From Cardiocondyla obscurior (Eukaryota > Arthropoda > Insecta > Hymenoptera > Formicidae), in the NCBI RefSeq assembly GCF_019399895.1, contig NC_091878.1:4712001-4776000 (forward strand): 64,000 nucleotides of DNA. Direction: 5' to 3'. The notes under the pieces are model-generated. The model was not told the origin of the DNA and ran no database searches. It was given only the letters and a program-made list of their open reading frames with translations. This document shows positions 25,501 through 36,504 of this stretch, piece by piece (position 1 is the first letter of the stretch; each line of letters starts with the position of its first letter). The translations under genes were made by a program, and so were the position numbers.

Positions 25501-27627
25501 CACGGCGGAAATGTATATATCTCGTCGGATACTTTTCGCAGTAAATTATGTATTAAGAATCACACACTTGTCCATTGTAATTGCCGTAATTAAATCCCCG
25601 CTGTGTTTCTTATTTAATGAACGTGCTACAAAACTTTACGAATCTACGATCTTTAATACTTTTAAAGAATATATTTTTTTTCAAAATCTAAAAGTTATTT
25701 TTTTTTATTATTTATTACTAATTATTTGTTTTATAATTAGAAGTAAGCATTAATAATTAAAAAAATTCAAAAAAAAGGAATGTATGCAGGGTCACGAGAA
25801 AAGTACTGTTCATTAATGTGTCTTTTATGGTGACGAGAATAATGATAAGGTTACAGATTATTCGCTATTTTACGCCGCGTTAAGTCGCTTTTTTTTATTC
25901 CGAGATTATGTATTATGAATCATTAGCGCATTTTCTAGGAAAATCGCTTGATTTATCCAAACATGCCTTTCATTTATACCGATTTCCGTCCTTCGAAGAT
26001 ATTTCCATACGTCTTTTTACGAGGTATCGCCAATCGATTGAACCTTGTATACTATCTTTACACACTGAACAACCGGGGTTGAACGTATCTCTATAATGAC
26101 AATTTTCCGACACTGATCCTATTTGTGAATAATCAAATTTTATTGGCTTCGAGTTAACCCACGTCTCAAAAGGCTCTGCAAATGTTACGTAATACCGGTT
26201 ATATCAATTTGCGAAACGCTATATTTGCATTCCAATTGCTTGTATTCAATCCACCGACTCGTGAAATAGCAGCCGAAAAAAATTATGCGCGTCACGTAAT
26301 GTTGTTTTACGGCGTCTTTTTGGCTTTAACCACGCTGCGTGCTGTTTACTTATGTAATTAATGAAAAAGAAATAGTAACATAACTGCAATAATTCCGTGT
26401 GTTTCATCATCTTACTTCCACATTTAATTCTTTGCGATACATTCAACGAATGCATATTTTGATCTCCAAACATGATAAATTTGTATCAAAAATTAAAACA
26501 TTTGTGCAAACTTTTCAACAATTTGTGCGTCTGCTAAATTTTTTTTTAAATCTAAATTTACTAAAAATTCGAGTCTTTGTATACCGAGATTAAAAGATCA
26601 ATTGTATTTACAGAAATGTAAATGAGAAATTAATCTATTCATTACTAGTGATAACGGTATGGGGATGTAATTATGCAGACGCGAGTAAAACTGTGTGGAT
26701 CATCCGGCGAACAAAGAGTATCATGAGAAATCTACGGGCAATTTCTTTGTTGTAACTTTCTCATTATAGTAGCTGATGTTCAATTACGATAGAATGCCAT
26801 TTTCCAAATCGCGATTACTTCTACAAGCCGCTCACCATTATGTGTTATTTCTCTACCCAGAAAATAATCGCACGTGTACAAAATTATCCGCCGTTCTAAT
26901 CCTCGTAATTGCTTGATGAACGGCTTCACATGAAGTCAGACTCACATTTTATTTCAACGTTTTTTTTTTTTTTTACAAAGAAGCTATTATCTTTTTGTTT
27001 TTTTTTTAGTCAAAAAATGTTTGAAAAGAAAAACAGGTAAAAGCTGTTTATTATAATTACCTTTAAACATGAATAAAATTATATTTTAAGTATATGTAAA
27101 AACTTTCTAAAATCCTCTCGTTTTAAAAGCCCGTCGTTTTGCGAGTGAAGCAAGAAGAGGCGTCATTAAAATTACTTCTTTTTTATGTTCGTTTTTCTTA
27201 GCTCGCGGGGTATTAATATTTTATGAAGCTAATGAAATTTGCGCTGGAATAGAACCACAATCCGACATCCAAGTTTAGAAAAGTTTCAGGTAAAATCGAC
27301 TCTCTTATTAGATATCCTATTGAATCAAACCTTCTATTAAATTAAGCGGAGTCTGATCAAAGTAGGGCTAAGAAAGCAAATTGATTCCCTGATTGATTGA
27401 TTAAGAAGCAATTCCCCGAGCAGAGGAGGCTGAGGAAGGAACGGGAGATAACGGACAAACCGTTAAAGGAACATCTTCGGATCGTTTCAATTTTATATGC
27501 CGAGACTTACCGGTGGTGGCTCGGCGGTGGAGTAGACTTCACTTGGCGCATAGTGGCTGTGAGTCTGCGGCATCTTCTCCGAGACGACGGCGACAGTCGC
27601 CAGGGAGTCTGGCTGGTCCTTCTCCAT
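10208..27627 (-). CDS. unrecognised type II membrane protein, Cys-rich tail
   Basis: Nine exons give 697 residues: 27627-27511, 21822-21574, 12839-12612, 12457-12279, 12193-11896, 11797-11360, 11105-10878, 10733-10472, 10302-10208. All introns are GT-AG and all phases join; the total is exactly 698 codons with stop. Residues 1-55 are a short basic N-terminus. Residues 56-78 are one hydrophobic helix with Arg/Lys before it, so the C-terminus should be lumenal or extracellular (type II). Then follow an acidic Asp-run (about 165-180), a motif-rich segment with two cysteines (199-258), a Pro/Gln-rich region with repeated PxE[ILV]R motifs (about 310-600), a run of 22 Gln (635-656), a furin-type R-E-K-R site (684-687) and a last decapeptide VRRCACDCAC. 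I do not recognise the family. The start has an in-frame Met with a CpG-rich 5' flank. Retention of the last intron would end the protein with HCK. Confidence 0.75.
10503..10568 (-). repeat. CAG/CAA repeat coding polyglutamine
   Basis: Twenty-two consecutive glutamine codons (mixed CAG and CAA on the minus strand) lie in exon 8 of the membrane-protein gene. The CAA interruptions should make it fairly stable, but length variation between individuals is likely. Confidence 0.9.
12840..21573 (-). other. large intron 2 of the membrane-protein gene
   Basis: This 8.7 kb intron separates the transmembrane exon from the acidic exon. It has AT-rich tracts mixed with CpG-rich patches (about 13.6-14.5, 15.0-15.5, 16.1-17.1, 18.0-18.5 and 19.3-20.9 kb). 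The short open frames on both strands have no domain, no repeated motif and no good splice partners. One degraded inverted-repeat element is seen near 16.5 kb. I see no gene inside it. Confidence 0.5.
16505..16596. repeat. degraded copy of the 27.9-29.9 kb inverted-repeat family
   Basis: The right half (TGTTAGAAATATCATAATC, then an AGTTCGATCC-like end) resembles the right arms of the elements at 27961-29707. The left arm is not clear. I read it as a decayed copy of the same short element. Confidence 0.35.
21823..27510 (-). other. large intron 1 of the membrane-protein gene
   Basis: A 5.7 kb intron lies between the short first coding exon and the transmembrane exon. It is AT-rich, with several long A or T runs (for example 24421-24438) and one perfect AT-rich hairpin at 24903-24952. 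No coding exon can be supported; alternative first exons in the CpG-richer part (about 22.6-23.4 kb) are possible but not shown by the sequence. Confidence 0.5.
24903..24952. repeat. perfect AT-rich hairpin
   Basis: Two perfectly complementary 18-base arms (24903-24920 and 24935-24952, ACGTATTATAATAAATAA) flank a 14-base loop. The arms contain almost no G or C. It may be the remnant of a foldback element or a chance structure in AT-rich DNA. The stem is short for an insect pre-miRNA. Confidence 0.7.
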
Positions 27628-27960
27628 CGTCTTTTCGGCTTAATCCGTGTAGCACAAAATGCACGGCAAAACGACCCCGGGACGTCAAAACTCTCTCTCT
27701 TTCTCTGCCTTTCTCTGGTTCGGTAACGACCCGGTCTCGATGGCTCGGCGGGTCGACGAGCAGTGAGTGTCGAGGAAGCGCTGACACCGCTAGCTTAGAG
27801 ATGCCCCCACCTAAGCTATGCACTACCGTCAGCAAACGTTACCTTTTGGTACCAAGGCGTACCCTCCGCGCCGTCGACGGTGGTGTTCTCGTTGCCCGGA
27901 CTTTCTAAACGCCGCGCGAGCGCGAAACACGCGCGAGTGAACGTGAGCGGTTCGCCGCTT
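27628..27960 (-). promoter_or_regulatory. CpG-rich 5' region of the membrane-protein gene
   Basis: About 330 bases upstream of the start codon are CpG-rich in an otherwise AT-rich neighbourhood, which fits a promoter and 5' UTR. I cannot place the transcription start. Confidence 0.4.
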
Positions 27961-28122
27961 CGCTGAAAGAAAAAATATAGTCACTTTTGGACCCAATTAT
28001 AATTTCACGACGCTTCTAACGACAAATGTGATAAAGTCAATTATGAATATAATTATATTTATCGTTAGACGTATCATAAAATAATGACTGGGTCCGAAAG
28101 TAATTATAGGTTCCTTTCAGTG
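27961..28122. repeat. inverted-repeat (MITE-like) element, copy 1
   Basis: The left half (CGCTGAAAGAAAAAATATAG, then a GGACCCAATTATAATTT-like stretch and CTTCTAACGA) is matched in reverse complement by the right half ending TTTCAGTG. The whole element is about 162 bases and non-coding. It belongs to the same family as the four copies that follow. Confidence 0.75.
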
Positions 28123-28271
28123 CGGATTGTTTAGTCCATGTAGAAAGCACAGTGATCGATGATTATTCTCATGGCAATATATATATTATATATAAATTTT
28201 TTATTTTCTTTATTGTCTTTTTTATGTTTTTTTTTTGGAATAAAAATCGTGAAATTACTGATGACCAAAAG

Positions 28272-28440
28272 CGCTGAGAAAAAATATAGTTACTTTCAAA
28301 CCCAACCGTAATTTTATAATGCTTCCGATGATAAATGTGGTTGAGTCAATTATACATATAATATAGTTTATCACATTTATCATTAAAAGTGTCATAAAAT
28401 TATGATTAGGTTTGAAAGTAACTGTATTTTCTTCCCAGCG
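28272..28440. repeat. inverted-repeat (MITE-like) element, copy 2
   Basis: This is the clearest copy, about 169 bases. The left end CGCTGAGAAAAAATATAGTT is mirrored by the right end AACTGTATTTTCTTCCCAGCG. The arms meet near a central TATACATATA-like region. It has the same layout and internal words (GATAAATGTG, AAAATTATGAT) as copy 1. Confidence 0.8.
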
Positions 28441-28939
28441 CAGGCGAGGTGCAAAAAACTTGATACTATTATGCGCACACACGCGTATAATTTTTTATTC
28501 AATCGCTGCATTTTCTTTCTCGGAATCGAACACGTCGCATATTTGATTCTAATGATAGGAATCTTTAAAAACTGGTGTTATGCGCTGTCAAACGATTAAC
28601 TGATCATCCGCACGCGAAAAATCTTACGGTTAGCATTTTTTTTTTAGCTGCTCGTTACTAAGGATTGCGTGCAAACTATAGAAACGACATTATCAGTCTC
28701 TGTAGTTTGCGAAGTGCAGGAAGTGACGGTCGGAGAAGGCAGAGGTTTGTGTTACAGCGATAGTCGAGACGAATCGTGTGTCTATACGTATATATATGCG
28801 AGAGAAACGACACCGAGAAAGCACCGAAGCTCCTTCCTTCGCGACAATAACCCTATCTAATTGCCATGGGAATGTTACCACAAAGAAGAAATAAAAATTT
28901 ATGTAAAAAGGAAAAAAAAAGCCTTTTTCAAAAGCGTAT

Positions 28940-29092
28940 ACCGAGAGGAGAACATAGTTTCATCTGGATTCAACTATATAATTTTTAGATACTTCTAACA
29001 ATTCATATAATTAAATTAATTACGCTTATAACTTCATTTAAACTAATCATAAAATTATGATTGGATCTAAAAACAAAACTTTCTTTTTAGTG
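28940..29092. repeat. inverted-repeat (MITE-like) element, copy 3
   Basis: About 153 bases with more divergent arms: left CCGAGAGGAGAACATAGTTT, right AAAACTTTCTTTTTAGTG. The internal words CTTCTAACA and TAAAATTATGATTGGATC match the other copies. Confidence 0.65.
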
Positions 29093-29540
29093 TACAAATA
29101 GGCATTAAACGTAAATATAAATCGGCGTGCAAAAATTTCGCGAGATGACGTTTAGATGGTGCCTTTCGATCGCGCGAGTAGATCGATCGTCGCGAATAAA
29201 TCCTCCTCGATTCACCGCGCTCGAGAAGCGCCATTGAACGAAAGGCCGACGTTTGTAAGTGGATTGGTAAATAAGTATACGTATGTACGAGCTGTATGAC
29301 GAACGGATCGCGGAGAAAGTAGGAAATGTGCTCCCCCGAGTAGACGTGAGGCCGCAAATCGTCGCTCGCTCGCTCAAGTATGGTAACTTGCGAGAAATAC
29401 AGAAGTAAAGAATGCTTATGCACGCCGCCTTTTAGCCAATTATAGATGTGACAGACATTCCCAAGGGTACAGCCATTAAAGAACCGACGCAGATCCAATT
29501 AAAAATGAATTTAAACCCGCCTTTCGTTGACGCCTTCGAG

Positions 29541-29707
29541 CACCGAGAAAAGATTATATTTATTTTTGTACCTAACTACAATTTTATGACATTTCCAACA
29601 ATAAGAATAATCGAGTAAATTATTAATATAATTTATTCGATCATACTTATCATTAGAAATATCAAGATTGCAGTTGGATCCAAAAGTAACTATATTTTTC
29701 TTTCAAG
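29541..29707. repeat. inverted-repeat (MITE-like) element, copy 4
   Basis: About 167 bases. The left end CACCGAGAAAAGATTATATT pairs with the right end AGTAACTATATTTTTCTTTC. The middle carries TTATCATTAGAAATATCA and GTTGGATCC, as in copy 2 and the remnant at 16.5 kb. Confidence 0.7.
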
Positions 29708-29725
29708 AAAACGACTTCAATGCGT

Positions 29726-29860
29726 ACTAAGAAGAAAGCTATCGAGTCCAACCAAAGTTTTATACTGCTTCTAAAAAAAAAAATCGGATCGATCACATTT
29801 ATAGTTAAAAATATTATAAAAATATAACTAGATCTAGAAGCGAATAAATTTCTCTCTCGA
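29726..29860. repeat. inverted-repeat (MITE-like) element, copy 5, degraded
   Basis: It lies directly behind copy 4. It shows the words GAGTCCAACC, TGCTTCTAAA, TCACATTTATAGTTAAAAAT and CTAGATCTAG in family order, with decayed ends. Confidence 0.5.
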
Positions 29861-32290
29861 TTTGCGCGCTCATGATTTCGGGAATCACACGAGAACACCA
29901 CGTGACGCTCCACTCGACTAATTATCCGCCGGAGAGAACGTGTAATTAAACGCATAGAAAAGCGACGGATTTAATCGCGAGGCAGCCGCACGCTTTCGCG
30001 ATTATGCACACGCGATAATCGGCGACGAGGCCAATGGCACTTCGGACGGATCAACGTTTCGCACGCACGTTGAAGAGCCGTGTCTCGTCATAGAAAAACT
30101 TAATTCGTCCCGTTCGATAAATGTCGAATGATTTTTTGATACTTTTTTCTTTTTATAGACAAAGGAAAATTTCCTGTTTTTACGATACCTGTTAAACGTC
30201 TCGACGTCGTCATCATGATGAATGCAAACTTTCCTTTCGCCATCTCCCGCGGTTGTCGTCCACAACGCCGTCTTTTCGGTCCTTTTGACTATCACTGCAA
30301 CATAATAAAGGATAAACAATTCCTAAATAGCGGTTATTTTACTCATTTTATCCTTATTAATGAAACGGGAGATAACGTACCGGTGCGATTACAGACTCTT
30401 GGAGAGACGCCGTTAAAAAAATATGTTTTCTCCGAGCGCGGGTGGGGACTCGCATGTCAGTACATAAAGCGCATAATCATGCTCGCTTAGAATCTTTTTG
30501 ATCCTCTCCATGTATAGCATATCGTAAATGGATGGTCGCGTCACCATTCGCGGGTACTCGCTTTCTCCGGCAGTAATGTAGACTTTATTTCCACTTCATT
30601 TCCATCATGCCCCCTGCACAAGATTTACAAAATATAATTCAGTTCGAAATTGCATTCAGAAATTAGTCGAAACCCTTGCTACTTAAACAAATAAATTATT
30701 ATGTTGCCAAAACTCTTCAAATTATGTAAAAAAAATAAAGTTGACATTTTTCAAACCGTAATATTTTATAAATTGATAGAAGGCAATTATATGATTAGAA
30801 ACAATACAAATTGTTTCCCCTCTTAATTTTTATAAAATAAAATTGAAGCTAATGTATTTTAAGTTTACTTTAAGTACGTTAACGATGTACGTAGATGAAT
30901 AAAATTATTAAAATTAATAAAGTAGCATAAATAAATATATAAAAGTTTCCACTAACTGAGATACTTTTTATTTTTATTACAATAAAAATTATAATTTAAA
31001 AAATAATAATATATTGAAATAGAAATTGTAATTCGGTGATAGTTCAATGTACTTTTAGTACTACGTACCTGAGTAGAGAAAACTGCTATCTGTTTCTCAC
31101 GCAACATCTTGACGATGGATGATCTATATACGTTGTACTGACGATGTTCGTTGTCTATAAATCTTCATCCTTAATTCTTAATCAGATCGCAGCGAAGATA
31201 TCCTATCTCAAAAAAGCCGTGTTGAATCAAACCAAATTCATTATCCCTGACTTTTCCGCGACGCTGCTTCGTTCTCTTGCTTGGTTTACTTCGTCGCAAG
31301 CTTTAACGTAAAAGAAACAAGAGTAAGCAGCGTACACTTTGTGCTGCCTAAAACTATTAAAAGATATGTCAACGATCAAACAAACATTATTCAATCCTCA
31401 ATTACGATGAAAGAAAAATGGTAATTTAATCACATACCCATACAGATGACCGACTAATTAAAAATGAATAAAGGTGACGAAGTTGTCGATCCCAGGATTT
31501 CGCAGACGTCGAGTATCCGGAAACAGTTGAGAGGTATCAGGAATATAAAAAGATAAGATGGTGGTACCGTACGTGAGAGTTCCGTTTCTTCCTAAATCCC
31601 GTGGCCACGCCTTTTTTATAATGGTCGCTACGAAAATTGGCGCGAACAGCGCTCGCTAGTGATTGGCTCAAATGTACCAATCGAATAAAAATGTCTTTTG
31701 ATTCCGAGAAAATCTGTCAGGAGCCACCACCGGCGCCGTCGACGATTTCAGGCAACGTCGGCAGAGACCTCAACTTTGGTCCGCGGTACATGGCAGCGTC
31801 GGGAGTGTCGGGACTGTCGCTGTCATATCTCGCGCGAATCAACCTATCCCACGTAGAGCGATCCATGCTCCGCGACCTCCACGTATCTTCCGTGCGCCAT
31901 GCACGCGTGCGTACGTATGTATACGTGCAGATGTCACATTGCCCGCCGCAAGCGTGACGGGAGACGGCTGACAGCCCGAAATCTCGAAGCACTGCCGCGT
32001 CCACGGGAATAGGCTTGTTTCATTTCGCCCGCACATACCGCGAAAGTGTTTTTTAACGATTACCATATATCTCTCTCTCTCGATCGAGATTCACAATACG
32101 CGCGATCCCGCAAGATTGTTTTGCGTTGGACCGAGTCATCAGATGTTTACGCTTCGTTCAGCACGTATGCGCGTCGATGTAACTTGAGAAGTGGGCTACA
32201 GCCGTGCGATACGCGCTGTCACTTTATCACGGTCTGATTAATGTTGCAACCAGCACTAGTTGACAGCATTTGCGACTACTCCACGTTGAA
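29861..32290. other. intergenic stretch and 5' region of ERO1
   Basis: No gene is supported. The stretch up to about 31.5 kb is mostly AT-rich. From about 31.56 to 32.29 kb the sequence becomes CpG-rich and probably holds the ERO1 promoter and 5' UTR. I could not identify a definite unfolded-protein-response element such as a full ERSE. Confidence 0.4.
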
Positions 32291-34575
32291 ATGAGTCCTG
32301 GGACCGGAGCAAGGTTGCTCTATCAGCTGCTCCTGTCGATCTCGCTCTTCCACCTACAAGCAGGAGGAAATTATTTTGGGACAAACTCCAGAAAAAATGA
32401 TCAATGTTTCTGCGAGGTATCGGAAAATTATTCCTTTTCGTTGTTTCGTAAAATTTCTTAAGAACTTTCATCTAGTGATTTTGCTTTTACATATGTTTAG
32501 AATTCAGAGATTATATCGAATTTATTTATCTTTCTTTATAATAAAAAAAATTTATTAACAGCAAAAAAATTATGTCTTTGAAATTTTACATGATTAAAAA
32601 TTATTATATTTATCTGAATGATTTATTAAATGAAGAATTAATTAATTTTACAGTTGAAAGGATCTGTGGATGACTGTGCTTGCAATGTTGACACTGTGGA
32701 CCACTTTAATAATATGAGAATTTATCCAAGAATTCAAAGTCTTCTAGTCAGAGATTATTTTAGATTTTACAAAGTAAACTTGAAACAGGATTGTCCATTC
32801 TGGGCAGATGACAGCAAATGTGCTATACGCTACTGTCATGTTTTACCTTGCCAAGATGTAAGCATTTTTTTTTTACTGAATATTATTTTAAATAAATAAA
32901 TATATTTTTTACCTTTTACAATTAATTGCAGGATGATATTCCTGAAGGTTTAAAGGGAGATCTTCAAAGAGATGTTCATGTTAATGAAAGCCCAGTAGAT
33001 AAATATAGAGCCAATGCACAATTTAATGACTGTAGAAATAGTGCAAAGGATCATAATATAGAGCTTGGTTTCCTAAACACAACAATTAGGTAATTAGCAG
33101 GACGTTATTAATGCCAAGTTATATATTGAAAATAAATTATAAATTTATTACAGTTCTGAAAACTATAAGGAATTCGAACGATGGCAAGAGCATGATAATG
33201 CTCAAGATAATTTCTGCGTAAAAGAATCTAGTCCTGGAGAATACGTAGATCTTTTACTTAATCCCGAGCGATATACAGGATATAAGGGAACCAGTGCACA
33301 TAGAATATGGCGAAGTATTTATATGGAAAATTGTTTCAGGTATATAACTGCAGTTATATCAAACGTTCTGTTTTCCATTTATTTCTTTCGAATCTATATA
33401 GCAAATTTTTTTTTTTATAGGCCTGAAAACTCACCTCACATTTTTATACAATCTTCTAAGATGAATGGTAAGTCCTGCACTGCATCAACTCCATTCTTCA
33501 ACTTCATATACTCCTATGGAAGTAAATATACATATAATTTTTCATATCATGCATAGGTTTTTACAGTTGTTCATTTTTGTTATAGCAAAACACATATTTT
33601 CTTATTCGTTATATAAAATATAATTTTAATTTATTTTCACGGAAAATAAAAAGGAACAATTATAAATCTAATATTAAATCAAGTATTAATCCTTACTTTT
33701 ATTTATAATGTAAATATAATATTGTTTTAGGAATGTGTTTAGAGAAACGAGTTTTTTACCGAGTTATATCCGGCTTGCATACCAGCATCAACATACATTT
33801 ATGTTCAAAGTATTTGCTGGTCCCACAACATAGTTTACAAGTATCACCTGACAATCAGTGGGGCCCTAACTTGGATGAATTGCAAAAAAGATTTTCTCCT
33901 GAAATGACGGGTGGTGAAGGTCCAAATTGGTTAAAAAATTTATATTTTACTTATTTACTTCAATTACGAGCTCTAGTTAAAGCGGCTCCTTATTTAGAAA
34001 GAGAAGAATATTATACAGGCAGTGAAATAGACGATGAAGATACAAGATTAGCTATGAACGACATATTAAATGTTGCCAAGTAAGTATTCCACAATATTTG
34101 TTTCAATATGTATTAAATAATTATAAATTACTCACGTAATTTGTATTTTAGATCTTTTCCAGTACACTTTAATGAAACAGTTATGTTCACGGGTGGCGCA
34201 GAGGCTCAATTGCTGAAAGAAGAATTTAGACAACATTTTATAAATATTTCACGTATTATGGACTGTGTAGGATGTGACAAATGTAAGCTATGGGGTAAAT
34301 TGCAAATCCATGGCTTGGGCACCGCATTAAAGATATTATTCTCAGGAAAGTTTGATAAATGGGAACCAACGCTTAATAACCTTAATCGAAAATCGTTCTT
34401 CTTAGAAAGAAGCGAAATTGTTGCTTTGGTGAACGCTTTTGGAAGGTAAATCGTCTATTTATAATTTTTATATATTAAAAGGTAAGATTTTTCATTTATT
34501 AAGAATGCTATGATTGTTTGCAGATTATCGGAAAGTATATTTGAATTAGACAGATTTCGCAGAATGATGAGATAA
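32291..34575 (+). CDS. Ero1L: ER oxidoreductin-1 (ERO1) thiol oxidase
   Basis: Eight exons (32291-32416, 32654-32857, 32932-33089, 33154-33339, 33421-33467, 33731-34079, 34152-34445, 34524-34575) join to 471 residues. All introns are short and GT-AG. ERO1 is the FAD enzyme of the ER lumen that reoxidises protein disulfide isomerase with O2 and so drives disulfide formation. An N-terminal hydrophobic signal (about residues 9-25) leads to the family block [19 protein letters not shown]. The outer shuttle pair fits CAIRYC (Cys98 and Cys103). The inner FAD-proximal pair is in CVGCDKC (Cys395 and Cys398). The length fits the family. The start is the first ATG of the frame and gives the signal peptide directly. 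No KDEL-type tail is present, as usual for ERO1, which is held by partners. Confidence 0.96.
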
Positions 34576-35187
34576 CGTTCCATCGATTTGTAATTAGAGA
34601 TTTACCAGTATCCACTACGAAACATCACGTAAAAACATCACGAATTTTTATCTTTTATTTTTCTTATTTATAAGCGTGAAAATTGCATCTGACCTAATTG
34701 AATTTTTATTGATTTTTGCATTAGAAATTCAATTACATATTAATATGTATGTATATACATTGTAGTTATATATATATATTATTAAAAATAGATTTGATTA
34801 TATTTTATATGAAATTTTACACAAATAGAGCAAGAATGTGTTGGCTTTATTGAAATAGCATTTTGAAACTCTACACGTCAATTCGATTGTCAAATGCAAT
34901 TAAGTTTGGACCTGAGCTCTTTGTAATTTCTTCCGATAACGTGGGAAAGTTGTACATACATGTGTACATATATACTAACTATATAATTATACAACAAAAC
35001 GTAAAGACCGATTACACCAGTGTTTACTCATGCAAATCAATGTTTAAGTTTTCTTCCTATACTATATAACTATAATGTGAAAAGAAACTGAAAAATACTA
35101 ATCAAGCTTAGAAAGAAATAATTATTTGTACGCAAACGATTATTATACGTCAAACGTAGTTAAATATATTTGTAAGACTGCGTCCGA

Positions 35188-35193
35188 AATAAA
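35188..35193 (+). terminator. candidate polyadenylation signal of ERO1
   Basis: AATAAA lies about 610 bases after the ERO1 stop, in an AT-rich stretch that reads like 3' UTR. Other A/T-rich near-signals occur before it. Confidence 0.35.
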
Positions 35194-35613
35194 GTTTTCT
35201 TCCGATTTATATTATAGCTTTCGACTGTCTGTGATAAATATTTTATCTCTAAGGCAATTATTTAAATAACTTACATTTATGTACATTATGGTTTGAGTTA
35301 GAGTTTTGATCATATAGTACATATTTTTGTAATCGAAGTGACTCATGAAAATAATTTGTATTATTTATAAAATCATAAAATGTGTTAAAGAATCATTGTG
35401 TACAAATACATAATTACTTAAAATAATATAAAAATAATACAATTTGGGCATATATCGAAAATTGTATTTTATATCTATATAATATATAAATATGGTTTGT
35501 GCAATATAATCTGGATTTAATTTTTAAACCTTTGCTTGTGTGTATTTTATTCATATTATTAGAAGCTTGTGATGTGCTGTCAACATTGTATAGAATTGAC
35601 GCAACATAGCCAC

Positions 35614-35838
35614 GTACACCGAAAAGCAGATATGGTGTTTTCTGCGGCGACAGCGGCTAGCGTACGAAATTTTATGCGGCGGAGGCAGAAAATGGGAAAA
35701 CGGGGGGGAAATCAGTCATCGGCAATCCGGCCGGCGCGGTACATACATGCACATGTGAAACTCGTCGCACACGACTCTAAAATAACATTCGCTAGCTGTC
35801 GTCGGCGCAGCAAATGGCATATCTGCCTTCCAGCGTAC
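35614..35838. repeat. GC-rich inverted-repeat element, copy 1, upstream of Ric
   Basis: Two 48-base arms (35614-35661 and 35791-35838) are inverted copies of each other with about 80 percent identity by eye. The shared core is GCAGATATGG..TTTGCTGCG..GCTAGC. The 129-base middle is not repeated. A second member lies at 40863-41116. No transposase frame is inside, so it looks like a non-autonomous element. A shared regulatory sequence is the alternative. Confidence 0.7.
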
Positions 35839-36504
35839 AAAAAAAAAATAAATAAATTTAGATAAGAAATTTAAAATATCCTCCAATATAATTTCTCTAT
35901 TTTTTTTTCTATTTAAGTTTTGCGTCATTTAGAAATTTCGATCTAATTAAATTCGAGAACATATGGTCGCTACTTTTTACTTACCTGGATTTTAATGACA
36001 AATTAATTTGAACCATCCCAAATTGGCGCACGTGTCGTTAAACTTTTTTTTTCCCCCTTTTTTTTATTGTAGATTTTCAATTAGATAAAATTTTGCTGTT
36101 GAAAATCGAACATATACAATTAGACTCCGAGCAAGCAAAAGCCACGTCAAAACGCACGCGCGTGTTGTGGTCCAGCGGCTCACGTTCTCCGCAAACCTGT
36201 CAAGTTCGCGCAGCGATGATCAGTGCGCGTTCCGGCTGCCCGACGAGTCATGTTACGCGACGTCGCGTGAATCTGAATCTCTCAACGTACCTCTTCCGTG
36301 CGTTAAACATGAGTCACGAGGTGGTCCACGACGTCTGCCGCTCAACAGCCACCGGCAACCACACGGGTGTGTCCGTTGAATCGGTCGCGCTCCGACACGT
36401 CAAGTGTGCCAGTCGCCGCCTCGTCGTAGGATAAGTGTGTCGGTGCTCGTCGCGGGTGTCAGACGCGCACGCAGGCCGGTACGCAGGGCCGATCAGCCGC
36501 CACG
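35839..36504 (+). promoter_or_regulatory. CpG-rich 5' region of Ric
   Basis: An AT-rich part (to about 36.13 kb, with T runs) is followed by about 370 CpG-rich bases directly before the Ric start codon, probably promoter and 5' UTR. No clear TATA box is seen. Confidence 0.4.

Noticed and set aside
31637..32066. Open frames on both strands upstream of ERO1
   Set aside because: They overlap each other in the CpG-rich ERO1 5' region and show no protein features; composition artefact.
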